From Micromussa lordhowensis (lineage: Eukaryota > Cnidaria > Anthozoa > Scleractinia > Lobophylliidae), in NCBI GenBank assembly GCA_964020085.1, contig OZ026601.1, forward strand, positions 24,348,414 to 24,412,413: a stretch of 64,000 nucleotides of DNA. Direction: 5' to 3'. The position numbers and the translations under genes are program-made. The notes under the pieces are model-generated. The model saw only the letters and a list, made by a program, of their open reading frames with translations. It was not told the DNA's origin and searched no databases. Below are positions 1 through 10,310 of the stretch, piece by piece. The stretch's first letter is position 1. Each line of letters starts with the position of its first letter.

Positions 1-174
1 CGAAAGTGGACTTTGGATTCGACGTTGTGTAAGCCACATTACACCGTCTTCGCTCAAATTCGCACAGTGATTAGGTAATATTCTAGTCACGCTTTCTGCC
101 AAATTTCGTGACGATCGGTTGGAACGTACATTAATTATTAACTTACGCGCCATAACTCTTCAAGTGGTGATATT

Positions 175-1089
175 TAAAGGGCCTGACCTTAAAGAGATTA
201 ATGATCTTCCCAACTCCCTGCGGGGCGCCATACCAAGAATGTTTGCCGATGACACCAACCTTACATTATCTGCTAAAACGTTAACAGAACTCAAGCTAGC
301 TTTAACCCCTGAATTAAATAACTTTAGCAGTTGGATAAAAGCTGACAGGCTCAGACTAAATGTTGCTAAAACTGAGCTAATGATTATTGGATCAAGGCAG
401 AGGCTATCTGCCCTATGTGACGATGTAGAAATCAGAATTGATGACCAAATTATCAAGAGAGTCGTTCATACCAAATCCTTGGGTCTTACCATAGATGCTC
501 ACCTCTCTTGGGGTAAACACCTTGAAGAGATTTGTAAGAAGTCTCTTCAGCTATAGGCGCCCTAAAACATGTCCGGCCATTTATATCCAAAGAAACTGCA
601 ATTTTAATTTATAACACTTTAATTATGCCTCATTTTGATTACTGCAGCCCCGTCTGGGACTGTTTGAGTGGTTACTTGAGTGATAAGCTCCAAAAATTAC
701 CGAATCGCGCAGCCAGAGTTATTACTAAATCACCCTTTGATGTGAGCTCAAACCACCTTCTGTCCACCCTCAGCTGGGAGAGGCTATCTTTTCGCCGAAA
801 GAAACAAAAAGCCTTAATGATGTATAAAACCATTAATGACCTTGCTCCGGAATATCTACAAAGTCTTTTCTCTCAGCGTCACTTTGCTGACAACTTAAGA
901 AACTCTGAGGGAAGGCTGACCCTGTCCAAACCAAGCACCAATTATTTGAAACGAAGCTTCTCTTACAGCGGAGCCATGCTATGGAATAACCTGCCCAAAA
1001 ACTTAAAAAATGCTGCATCCGTTGAGCATTTTAAGCGAAATATCAAGAAGGTAGCTGATATATCGGATTCCCACACAGCAATCATGTAA
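175..1089 (+). pseudogene. LINE reverse transcriptase, 3' half (jockey/CR1-type), frameshifted
   Basis: Encodes the C-terminal part of a non-LTR retrotransposon reverse transcriptase, which copies element RNA at a nicked target. The palm motif FADDTN lies near 240-257. The conserved post-palm text follows (NVAKTELMIIGS, later PHFDYCSPVWD and the terminal LWNNLP block). Two reading frames cover it: 119-556, and the frame of 541-1089. The second frame stays open upstream through an AIGALKHVRPFISKE segment, so one missing base near 540 explains the break. The upstream GP-INDLP block is degraded around 180-205, so the copy is 5'-truncated and its first residues (119-175) are probably not element sequence. 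It ends at TAA 1087-1089. I am sure of RT identity, less sure of clade. Confidence 0.85.
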
Positions 1090-1094
1090 AGCAG

Positions 1095-1185
1095 TTGTAC
1101 ATACATACATACCTGCCTGCCTGCTTGCCTGCCTACCTTCCTGCCTTGTCTTTGTGTCCTTTTTTTCCTTTTCTTTCTTCGGGTG
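1095..1185. repeat. Simple repeat tail after the LINE
   Basis: An (ACAT)n run is followed by CTGC/CTTGCC-type pyrimidine-rich repeats and a T/C-rich stretch directly after the LINE stop codon. This is probably the 3' tail or target-site microsatellite of the element. Confidence 0.6.
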
Positions 1186-1804
1186 AAAACATCGGATAAA
1201 TGGAGTAGCATTGTTTGCAGGTCGCCGAACAATCCGCATAGTGAATTATCATCGTTTTCCCTTTGGAGGTCAGTCGTTCTGGTTAAAAATTATTAGCGAA
1301 AATGTAAATATGCGGAAGTTTTCTTAATTTTTGCCTCATCACGCACAATGCCCGGTCACATTCACGAATTTAACAGGCTAAAGCAGCATTTGAGCCACAA
1401 TTTGGTATTTAAAATATGGCGGAATAATGAAACTGAAGCGACTTCGAGAGTTTTTTGTCTCTGATTGTGAATTACGTCAGTATTAGCCTCCACAGAAGCG
1501 GGGGGAGGGGTGCGAGAGATTAACTATATTTATGCAATCCCGTGTCCCACTAGGCCCCGGTAAGTTCCACATAGTGGTTCTAGTTAGAGTTAATAACTGT
1601 AATAATAATATGTAATATTTATATGGCGCATTTTCTATAAAATAATCAAATGCGCATTACAAACATTCCAATAAATGAAAAGTAAAATTGAATAAAACCT
1701 GCTTACAATTACTATGGAATCAAAAGGAGAAAACTGCACTATTTATAATAAAAAAATTTGCTAAAAAAATCTAAAAAATTAAATATAAAATAACTGTACT
1801 AACA
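1186..1804. other. Intergenic, no gene seen
   Basis: AT-rich sequence without a supported reading frame. Around 1620-1665 a short GGCGCATTTT...AAATGCGC inverted motif is visible. Nothing else is recognised. Confidence 0.5.
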
Positions 1805-2110
1805 AAATGCATTGCTGAATAAAAATGTGTTAAGTTTCTGTTTAAAATCACTTATGGTACAAGCAGATCTAATGTCTATGGGAAGACTATTTCAAAGACA
1901 TGGCGCTGCCACCATAAAGGATCGATCCCCATGGTAACTTTTGTAAAACGCTTTGGGGTGCTCAGAAGAATCCCCTTGTTATTTCGTCGTAAATCGTAAC
2001 AGGATTGGCGGTAAGACGGAAATTAAATCAATTAGATACATGTATTTAGGAGCTGAGCCCTGGAGTTCTTTAAAGGTGATCAGAAGGATGTTGAACTCGA
2101 TACATAGTCG
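1805..2110 (-). pseudogene. LINE reverse transcriptase C-terminal fragment, minus strand
   Basis: Read on the minus strand, this stretch gives the terminal RT block MVAAPCLWNSLPIDIRSA followed by CTISDFKQKLNTFLF. It is preceded by a FNILLITFKELQGSAPKYM-like segment and, in a shifted frame, RRNNKGILLSTPKRF. The order and wording match the end of LINE ORF2 proteins. At least one frameshift lies near 1985. It points the opposite way to the LINE at 175-1089 and is from a different family. It has no intact ORF. Confidence 0.7.
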
Positions 2111-2145
2111 GGTAGACAACCTACCATACTTTTGGCATATATTTT

Positions 2146-2197
2146 TGCCGCTCCTTCAGCAACTTCACTGGTTAGTGAAGTTGCTGAAGGAGCGGCA
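2146..2197. repeat. 24-bp perfect inverted repeat with a 4-nt loop
   Basis: Left arm 2146-2169 and right arm 2174-2197 are exact reverse complements around the loop GGTT. The arms carry the LLQQLHW coding text of the neighbouring LINE RT, so the hairpin probably arose by a snap-back copy of RT sequence. Confidence 0.9.
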
Positions 2198-2339
2198 TAA
2201 TATGAGATTGTTTAGGTGCACATAAGATCAATCGCGCACTGGCATTCATGACACAGAGTTTTTGCATATGATGATCAGGAACTCCATAGAAGAGACTGTT
2301 GCAATAGCCTAACCTACTGGTTATAATACACGGCAAAAA

Positions 2340-3175
2340 AGATGGCGTTCACCGTTCAGAAAACGCGCAGTGAATTTACGCAAAACGTGGCATTTGCTTA
2401 CATTTTCTGGTGTTCACCAATCGGATAATCCAAGATTTTCGAAGTGTTTTGCTGCCGGTGAATTCGAGTATTCGTTCCATTATCCGGTAGTTTTCTATTA
2501 CGGTGAACGCCGGAAAACGCGCGTTTACTGGAATTTACCGGTCGGTTAACACTTGGCGAATGTCTTGTTTGCCTGCGTTCACAGATGTTTTCCCGGTGTA
2601 AAACCTCACGTTCATCCAGGGTTAACAGTTGAAAACCGGCATTTTCCGTTGTTTTCCAGAGCGCCAAATGCCGGTAAATTTCGCAAAACACACTGTTTTC
2701 CACAATTCACCGCTCGGTTAACGTAAGGAAAGCATAGTGTATTCTCGCGTTCACAGAAGTTTTCTCCTGTTTTCTTTTATTTTCCGAGACGGCGAATTCT
2801 AGGGAATTCAAGAAAACGCATGTTTTCCTACGTTCACCGTTCGGTAAACGTACGGAAATTATCGTGTGTTCCTGCGTTTTCAGAAGTCCCCTTGTGCTTT
2901 CAAATGCGCGCGAATTCAAGTAAACGCTTGTTTTCCAATGTTCACCGTTCGATGAACTTTTGGAAAATATCATGTCTTCCCGTGTTCGCAGGAAATTTCT
3001 TGTATTTTCGGGGACAGTGAGTTCGGGTGAATTCAAGAAAACGATTGTTTCCAGACGTTCACCGTTCAGTTAATGGCTGGAAAATTGCGCGAATTCGAAC
3101 GTATTTCCTTGCGTTTTCTTGCATTTCCTGGGACGGAGTATTCGGGTGATTTTCAGTGCCATCGGCCAGCATTGT
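2340..3175. repeat. Left subterminal degenerate repeat array
   Basis: Diverged copies of a motif like CGTTCACCGTTCGGTTAACG alternate with GTTTTCC and GAAAACGC words at roughly 110-120 bp spacing (for example around 2500, 2720, 2835, 2940 and 3055). The short open frames here (minus 2398-2703 and 2707-3036) are by-products of the repeats. Such arrays bind transposase in CACTA elements; a binding role here is inferred. Confidence 0.65.
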
Positions 3176-5161
3176 TCGCTCACTCCCTTTCCCAGTCAGA
3201 ACAGCAAAAACAAAAGAGATTGCTAATTCTAAAAATATGATTTATTTAATGTATAGCACTGTTTACTATCTACAGATGTACAACTATTCACATAAAATAC
3301 GAGGGTAATTTCCCATTCTAACAAAAAAAAATTATTACAATACTTTAGTTTAGCAAGAGAGTTGTTTCACTTGACCCTTCAAAGGAATATTATTTAAAAA
3401 TATCTAAACCGTGTACAGCCAGGATCTATTTGACGGGCGAACAATCACCAACCCAACAAGAACATTCAGCCTATCTTACTTAGAAAACAGTGTATGATTT
3501 GTCCAGTTAATACCACTCACAATGTACTGCTATTAAAAATAAGATTCTGATAAATGATCTGGATGGTGGTCACATCATCACATCAATCACTAGCTTAACT
3601 AGGCCTGTTACAAACAAATACAATCTTAAATAATGCAATTTGAAGCAATACTTTGAAATCCCAACACTTGGTTGCCTTAATCATACTCAATAAAACTGCG
3701 TAAATTAAGCATGTCTACAGGAAATGTGTTTTGTTTAAACATGTTTATTGTAAACATGTTTCAGTACTACTGTGTTGTGAACACAGCACAAGTTGCATGT
3801 CTTAATAAGGCAGTAGCCAGCTTCATCAAGTAAGAGGCTTTTTTACAGTGTTAACTTTTCAACTAGCAAAAAAGCAAACAATTTGACAGAAAAATTTCAT
3901 TAAAGTAATAAATGAAGGGTTTTATGCTAAAACCATGTACTGGTATCCAGTTTTGAGACTTCCATTAAAATTCTCTTTCTATTTACTCCAATACTGATTT
4001 GAATATGCACTACATCTGGTCTGCATGCCAGAAAAGACACAAGTACACATACATGTAATAAATCATCATCACATTTGCATAAGACCCTTAAAAAAAATTA
4101 TACTGCCCCTTAATCAGAACGCATGGCCCAAAGCAATTGTTGTGGGACTCCAGTTGTAGTCCTTTCATTTGAAAGACCAAGTCTCTTGAATGTCATGCCT
4201 GCCTTCCAATGCTCATCAAGCAGTCGGAAATACCTGCTTACTTCATCTGTCCTCCAGGTTAAGAGAGAGGTCTGGTGTCCAAAGCATTGCCCTCTGTGTC
4301 AGACTCTCCTACATGCAGGGCCTCATACATTTGACCACTCTTTTCCTCTTCTCTGACCACTTTCAGTCTTCTATCAAGCTTCTAAAAGGGTTGATAAATT
4401 TATTTAGTGACTTTAGTAAATGTTTTATATTCATGCAAATCAGAACTTGATGTTTACTGTATTACATACTGTTTACACTCATTCTACAAAATGATTTGTC
4501 ATGTTTTCTTAAAGTAATCACTTGCTGTCTGGCCAATCAAAACAGGACAAGAAGACTTTTTCCAGGACTTTCCAGTCCTGGAAAATGCCACAATAAAATT
4601 CAAGGTCTCGCCAGGTTTTCCAGGACCCGTACAAACCCTGCAAATAGTGTTCAAAATATTACCGTGCTACAAGTAGTTTTCTAATAATTAATTTTTTCAC
4701 TTATTGCTTGAACGTTAAGGGGAATGATCTTTGTTAGACAGTATGATGTTGGTCTTCTAATCAAGGGAGGGTTACATGTATTTTGGTTTGAATTCTACAA
4801 TTATATAATATGTAAATAGTTATAACAGTGCTGCCAGATACTTTCCAAACAAGTAGTAGGTGTGCAACAGAACCGACCAAATCACAAGTATAAACAATTG
4901 AGCATGTCAGGTTATGTTCTCTTTTTTGGACCTCCTACACTTACAGATAAAGTTATCTTCAAGTTGGAAATTGCCACATAATCTTTGACAACTTCCTTCT
5001 CAAGATGCCTTTTACAATTTATGTGCTTGTATGTAAATTATTAATTGTATTCTGTAATACATGTACCTGCAACATGTGTACCTGTATGTTTCATTCGAAA
5101 TATATGATGAGCACACCTGCGAATTTTATGGTAGTCCTCTCAAACATTTACAAGAGCTTAC
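3176..5161. other. Interior of the CACGG element, left half
   Basis: AT-rich sequence with no intact gene. On the minus strand about 4110-4235 encodes a coding-like stretch ending TFKRLGLSNERTTTGVPQQL with frame breaks upstream, possibly a decayed exon. No other supported feature is seen in 3176-4100 or 4360-5160. Confidence 0.4.
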
Positions 5162-5860
5162 CCAGAACTCTCCTCTCTGTGCTGGTGGCATCATTTTTAA
5201 TTTGCTCAACTTCCTGAATTTCTTTCAGTAATGTATTTGCTATTTGTTGGTTTGGTTCTTCATTCTCCCTATAAAAAGCACAAATATCCCACAAAATTAA
5301 ATCCATTTACATACATGTACAAAAAGGTCTTCTTTAGAAACCATCAACTTATACAAGTAGGATTATAGTACTGAGTTTATCATGAGATGAATTTTTGACC
5401 ATAATTTCTGCCCCAACATGGATGGAATGATAGTCCATTGCAAGGTACAAGTAACTACAGTACCAGGCCACCATTTTGTCAGCTGGTTTACCTTCTGGTT
5501 AACTGGCATCCTGGATGGAGTAAACTTTATTGTCTTAACTATAACCTCAAACTGCTCCAATGCTCTAAGCAAGAGACTACTGCACCTCCACATGAGTCAG
5601 TGATGCACTTAAGTTAACTTTGGTTTCACCTAATAAGAATGTCAGCTACAGTACTGTACAAGTGCCTGAAACCTAAAGATTTAAAGGGACTCAGTCATGG
5701 TATTTTGAGTTATTTTAAGCATCGACAAAATTACCGTTAAATGAAGAAAACCTAAAAATAATACTTTACAAAGATAGAAGATCATCAAAGAGATGATAAT
5801 AAACCATAAAGGAACACAGATGGTCAAGGATGGAGAAGATTGACATGGGTTGCAAACAAC

Positions 5861-5894
5861 GATTTTGAAAAGTTTAGCTAAACTTTTCAAAATC
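5861..5894. repeat. 34-bp perfect palindrome
   Basis: The 17-base half GATTTTGAAAAGTTTAG is followed immediately by its exact reverse complement, with no spacer. Confidence 0.95.
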
Positions 5895-6000
5895 ATAGAC
5901 CTGTCCTGCTCAGGGCTGATGGAGTTTCCAGTCAGGCTCAATTCCGTCAGTAACTTGCCCAATGGGCAAATGAAGTTTCTTACAAATATTAGGGGAAACT

Positions 6001-6235
6001 GACACTCAATCGAAACTCGATTGACATCTCAGTTGGGAGTCAACTAATTTTCTATCATTGCATATGAGTTGGTAGACACTCGGCTGACTATCGACCGAAT
6101 GCTGATCGAGTGTCAGTCGAGATGTCATTCAAGTGCCAATTGAGTGTTGACCGAGGATTGATTGGGATGTTGATCGTTTGTCGATTGAGATGTTGTTCTT
6201 GGGCTGATTAAGGCTATTGATCGACACTTGACCAC
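6001..6235. repeat. Degenerate 11-bp tandem repeat (GATCGAGTGTC-like)
   Basis: The stretch can be written as consecutive 11-mers such as ATCGAGTGTCA, GTCGAGATGTC, AATTGAGTGTT, GACCGAGGATT and GATTGGGATGT. Phase holds for about 20 units with heavy divergence. A few units are inverted (TCGATTGAC). It lies inside the CACGG element. Confidence 0.75.
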
Positions 6236-6336
6236 AATGCCTTTAAAACACATGATTTTCATGCCTACAGTTGTGTGAAATATCTTGTTATATTCATGAC
6301 TGCCGATCATGTTTGAAAGATAGCATGAGAGAAATT

Positions 6337-6403
6337 TTATTATTACTATTATTAGTATTATTATTATTATTATTATTATTACTGTTATATTATTACTATT
6401 ATA
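6337..6403. repeat. ATT trinucleotide microsatellite
   Basis: An interrupted (TTA)n/(ATT)n run. The Leu/Tyr-rich and Ile-rich frames through it on both strands are artefacts. Confidence 0.9.
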
Positions 6404-7212
6404 CATGGTTGCATTATAAGTATTTGTGTATGTTGTTATATGAAAATCTCTCTTCACGAGTTGTCCTGACAAGACAACAGACTGCAATTTAAGTCCTTTG
6501 GGATAAAAAAAAGTACTTTACGTTAAGAGCACATTTCTACGTAATATCCTTAAAATGATTTGAGGATGCCTATAATTTCAGCAACTTTTAATGATCTTGA
6601 ATGTATGCTGTAGAAAGTAGATTAAGACATCAAGATCAATTATATATCAAGCTTAAATCGCTCACATGAAATTAGGGCTACAGCTACAGCTTACCTGGAC
6701 ATGGTTAGTGTTTTCAGCAGTCATGATGTCTCTACTCCAGACAGGTTGCTGAAAGTCATAGTAGCGTGCTGCATAGACCAAAGAAGAAGGCTATCCATCT
6801 CCTGGTGACTGAAATCGTTCTTTGTGGCACAAGGTCGTATTTAGTGCCTCGGTACCGGTGAAATCCTTCCAAATGAAAGTCAAGGCGACTCGCTCGATCG
6901 ATTGCCGCACGCAGTATTCGCTAATTGGAGTTTCCTTCGTCTTAAGTTTCTTCAAATTCCACTTCTCACCGTTTGTTGAATTACCCAATTAAGAACCCTT
7001 GCCTCAAAAACTAAGGTAAGTCCTAGCCGATCGCGACAACGAATTCAAAAAGGTAAACCGTCCTCTACGGATCTTCGCACCTTTCAAATGTGGCGGTAAA
7101 TCGGCAAAATCAAAGAATTTTGGTAAGGTACGTCATGTATGGGTGCATATTTGGTCTTTCCCTGGCAAAGCCGCTGACACTGATCAATAGCTTATACCAG
7201 GAGAAGAGCATA

Positions 7213-7668
7213 TCACCTATGCTTCTGGTTATACACATGGGTTATTGACCAAGCTTGTTCAGTCAAGATGGCTGGATATTGGCCAAGTTCTTTTTTCACG
7301 TGTTTATGGACCGAGACGGAGTCGATCGAGGTCCATAAACTCGCAGAAAACTGGAACGAGGTAACGTGCTTTGTGTCCTCCAGGATTCTATGGCGCCGCG
7401 ATAAGGTATCCAAGACTCAAATACTCTTATTATCGTCAAAATGGAAGAAAGAGATAATTTCATTTTTCTGCCGCTTGCGATGAACGCCTGAAGAAACGAC
7501 AGCCGAGAAAAGCAAATGGTCTTGCAATTTTCTGATAGCGAGCTCAGCGCCCCTAGGCAAAGTCTTCATCGCGGATCGTGGCAAAATTGAGTGAAACGAA
7601 TTCTCTTGTATACCAAATTTTCCATTTAACAAATTTATTTGCTTAGTGTCTAGAAATTTCACTGACAA
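7213..7668 (-). other. Interspersed-repeat-like reading frame, one stop
   Basis: A minus-strand frame runs from 7668 to 7213 with a single stop at 7417-7419. Its second half (VHKHVKKELGQYPAILTEQA) resembles text that recurs in translated coral repeats, and a related sequence appears at about 51705-51810. I do not know the element class. It is probably a repeat and not a gene. It lies within the CACGG element. Confidence 0.3.
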
Positions 7669-8439
7669 CCCGACTGCAAGAAATATTGGTTCGTAAATTT
7701 CGTTGAAGGTACTCTATATAATTACGCATGCGCTGATGCTTTCGGACTAACAGCGGTAACCACAATGATGGAAAACCACTAGTCTGTCCAGATAAATAGA
7801 CTTTGCAACACGCAAGTATTTCAAGCTAAAGATTGGCCAGAGGCCTCCTATGAGGGTTCCAAGGTTTGCATCAAATGCGCGGCAGCGTTAAATGGGTTTG
7901 GTGTCCCGGTGCAAGTCCTCCCATGCAACTGATCTTAGGGCATTCCACTCTCAAGCTTTGCGAAATTGGTGAGTCGCGCCACCACGTAGGTCGGTGAGGT
8001 GTTAGGAATGGCCCATAGCGGTTTTTTTCGCACTTTACATAAACAAGGGCTTCACATTCGATAGCCAGACTGGTATTTTAGCGTTTTGTTATTGCTACTG
8101 TTGTTTTCGTCGTTTGTATGTATTTTATTCTCACAATTACAGTTAGGATTGAAGAAGCGTAAGGGTGCATCATTGATGCCTTTACGCGATCCCTAAAGCA
8201 TCGTGAAAGATGCGTTATTGATACATTTATATTACGGGATGCTTACAGGAGAGTTAAGATGCGCTTAAGTGTAAACACCTGTACGAAATAGAACTATGCA
8301 TAACGTGAGTCAAGAGAGCTATGGTGAAGATTGGTATAGATTTGCAAGTGTATATACGTTATGTTTTCCCCATGATAACCATAAACCTTAAGATCTGTAA
8401 AACCTCCGATTTATATACTGCATTTCCGTCACCAATATA
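7669..8439. other. Interior of the CACGG element, right half, no gene seen
   Basis: No supported coding region. A short near-duplication is visible at 8155-8235 (GCGTAAGGGTGCATCATTGAT versus GTGAAAGATGCGTTATTGAT). Confidence 0.4.
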
Positions 8440-9180
8440 CTCGGTAAAATTGCTGATGAACAAGTTTACCCTGTGTTAACCGTCCGTATTTAGACCCTAA
8501 AAGCCTCCGACAAACACTGCATTTATCCGTCGGAAAACAAGGTGTTTAATAGCACTTTTCTTATGCGGAAAAATTGTTAGTCAACGTCAAGTTTTCCAGA
8601 TTTAACCAACATGTGGACCGGAAAACCTTAATTCCGACAAATTCTGCATTACCTCCTAGGGAAAGCTACGGAAAACGCGTAGGAAAACGAGGTGTTCAGT
8701 AGAACTTTTCTAATGCAGGAAAATTGCTAGTGAACGTGTAATTTTCCTGGTGTTTACCGTCAACGTGCACAGCAGAATAATCCACGACAAACAGTGCATT
8801 TACCCGCCCGGCAAAACTACGGTGAACGCGTATGAAAACAAGGTGTTCAATACACCTTTTCTAAAGCAGGAAAACTGCTAGTGAACTTCAAGTTTACCGG
8901 GGGTTAACCGTCAGCATTTAGACTTGGAAAACCTCCGACAAACACGGCATTAATCTGCTCGGGAAAACGAAAGAAAACGCAATGGAAAACAAGGTGTTCG
9001 CCGGCGTTTGTCGAGAGCAGGAAAACAATGAATTAGCCTCATATTTTCCTGGCGTTCACACATGGAAAACACCAAATTAACCGAACGTTTTCCGATATCA
9101 GAAAACGGGTGGTTAATACAGGATTTTAATGGTATTCACCGTTTGGTAAAATTGACGGTGAACAAGGGTTTTCTTGCCGT
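8440..9180. repeat. Right subterminal degenerate repeat array
   Basis: Repeated words GGAAAACTACGGTGAACGCG, AAACAAGGTGTTCA and GACAAACACTGCATTTA recur at about 105-120 bp spacing (near 8530, 8690, 8830, 8960). The GTGAACG/CGTTCAC core is inverted relative to the left array, as expected for the two ends of one element. Confidence 0.65.
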
Positions 9181-9181
9181 G

Positions 9182-9562
9182 ATATATATTTTCGTATGTG
9201 TTGGATGCTAAGGTAAACGGTCATGTTAAGGTAAACTCCACTCCAACCTTGAGAACGAGGAGGCAAGAGATTCGATTCACTATATGAACTGAGTCGTCAA
9301 AGTTCTCCGGAGCCACACAAGTAGTCGGTAAAATTTTAAAGGAAGGGTTCTTACAAAGGACCTTGCCATCTTTAATCTATCTTTAATAGTATTTAAACAA
9401 TTGGTTTGAAATCTGGATATTTGACATTATGGTGACTTATGTGAATACAAAGTAAACAAATGATTGGTACAAAATTGGTTTATTGCAAGAGTTGCAGAGA
9501 TTTTGTTGATAATTTTAAAGTATATGGAGAGACTGTTTCTAGGTTTAGGTTTGTATCACTCA
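9182..9562. other. Intergenic, no gene seen
   Basis: No supported feature between the CACGG element and the 10-bp tandem repeat. Confidence 0.4.
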
Positions 9563-9715
9563 AGTGAAATTAAGGCACCTCAAGTCGCCTGAAATCACCT
9601 TAAGTTGCCACAAGTCGCCTAAAATCGCCTAAAGTCGCAATATTGTTTTTCTGTCAATTTTGCTTAAGTCGCCTAAAGTCGCCTTAAATCGCCCAAAGTT
9701 GCCTTAAGTTACGGT
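9563..9715. repeat. Degenerate 10-bp tandem repeat (AAGTCGCCTA-like)
   Basis: Consecutive 10-mers CAAGTCGCCT, GAAATCACCT, TAAGTTGCCA, CAAGTCGCCT, AAAATCGCCT and AAAGTCGC are interrupted by about 25 bp near 9640-9665, then resume. Confidence 0.85.
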
Positions 9716-9734
9716 GACCTAAACTCCCAGAGTA

Positions 9735-10160
9735 GGCCTCTCTTTTGTCAAACTTCTGGATCGGTTTGATCGCTTTCCTTTGTCTTGCTCTCCCTGTTTC
9801 CTGGCCTTCCCTTCCAGGATTTATCTGTAGTTAAGAAACTCCCTGTCTGGGATGATGGACTTTGCGTAGGCTTTTGATCTTAGATATCTCTCCAGTGATG
9901 CCTGCATTACTTTCAGGCAGTCGGGCTCGTAGTCACCACCGTTTTCCTTTCGCACTCGGCATAAAACTGCGACAGTGTTTAGTTGAGGACATCGTTCTCG
10001 TACTCATCTAAATTTGCTTGGAGGTTTCTTTCTTTCGCCTACTTTTTGAAAACTTTCTTCCAGTACTCCGTGCTTTTCTTTGTGTTTTCATTTTTGCTCC
10101 TAATTCTTAATTAATTCTTCAATATATTCCTCGTCAACTATCTTGAAACGAGATGCCATT
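9735..10160 (-). pseudogene. Crypton-like (DUF3504-type) tyrosine recombinase N-terminal pseudogene
   Basis: From an ATG at 10160 the minus strand reads MASRFKIVDEEYIEELI. In a shifted frame it continues KKSTEYWKKVFKK, then NLQANLDEYENDVL and TLSQFYAE. In a third frame it gives ENGGDYEPDCLKVMQASLER followed by YLRSKAYAKSII. This succession matches the N-terminal region of the metazoan KIAA1958/DUF3504 group, which is derived from Crypton recombinases (a family recalled, not searched). At least two frameshifts and four in-frame stops (TAG, TAG, TAA, TAA) break it. The catalytic C-terminal half is absent, the homology stopping near 9735. It is not functional. Confidence 0.7.
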
Positions 10161-10208
10161 GTTACAGGAAATGTTTTAGCAACAAATTCTCGGTAACCTT
10201 CTCGATAG

Positions 10209-10310
10209 TCAGATGCCCGTTTCAAACGCCGTGCTAAAGTCTTGCTGAACTAAATTCAATTTGGCTCGACTGTAGCACGACATTGGCACGTCTTGGTTTC
10301 AAATGTCGCG
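10209..10310. mobile_element. Fragment of a Harbinger-type terminus (GCCCGTTTCAAACGCCGTGC family)
   Basis: The sequence GCCCGTTTCAAACGCCGTGC followed by AAAGTCTTGCTGAACTAAAT matches, in reverse complement and with a few changes, the terminal 200 bp of the Harbinger unit ending at 44242. It continues through TGTAGCACGACATTGGCACG. It appears to be a deleted derivative of the same family. Confidence 0.6.

Larger units (their letters stand above)
5162..6767 (-). pseudogene. Exon-like pieces captured inside the CACGG element
   Basis: Two minus-strand stretches look like real exons. 6695-6767 follows a pyrimidine-rich acceptor (...TATGCAG), is open (RYYDFQQPVWSRDIMTAEN) and ends CAG|GTAAGC. 5162-5268 follows TTTTTATAG, is fully open (EEPNQQIANTLLKEIQEVEQ, coiled-coil-like) and ends CTGG|GTAAGC. 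A further coding-like piece lies near 4110-4235 and an open frame at 6791-6988. I do not recognise the protein. They may be remnants of the element's own accessory gene or of a captured host gene; no complete reading frame can be joined with confidence. Confidence 0.35.
2329..9181. mobile_element. 6.85-kb non-autonomous DNA element with CACGG termini (CACTA/EnSpm-like)
   Basis: The left end begins CACGGCAAAAAAGATGG then CGTTCACCG. The right end reads, reverse-complemented, CACGGCAAGAAAACCC then TTGTTCACCG. These are imperfect terminal inverted repeats of about 26 bp. Both are flanked by ATA (2326-2328 and 9182-9184), a possible 3-bp target duplication. Long degenerate subterminal arrays follow each end (2340-3175 and 8440-9180). 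CAC termini, 3-bp duplications and dense subterminal repeats are known hallmarks of CACTA/EnSpm elements; assigning this one to that superfamily is inference. No transposase ORF was found inside, so it should depend on another copy for movement. The interior holds exon-like pieces on the minus strand and several short repeats. Confidence 0.6.

Noticed and set aside
6125..6492. Ile-rich and Tyr-rich ORFs
   Set aside because: Caused by the ATT microsatellite.
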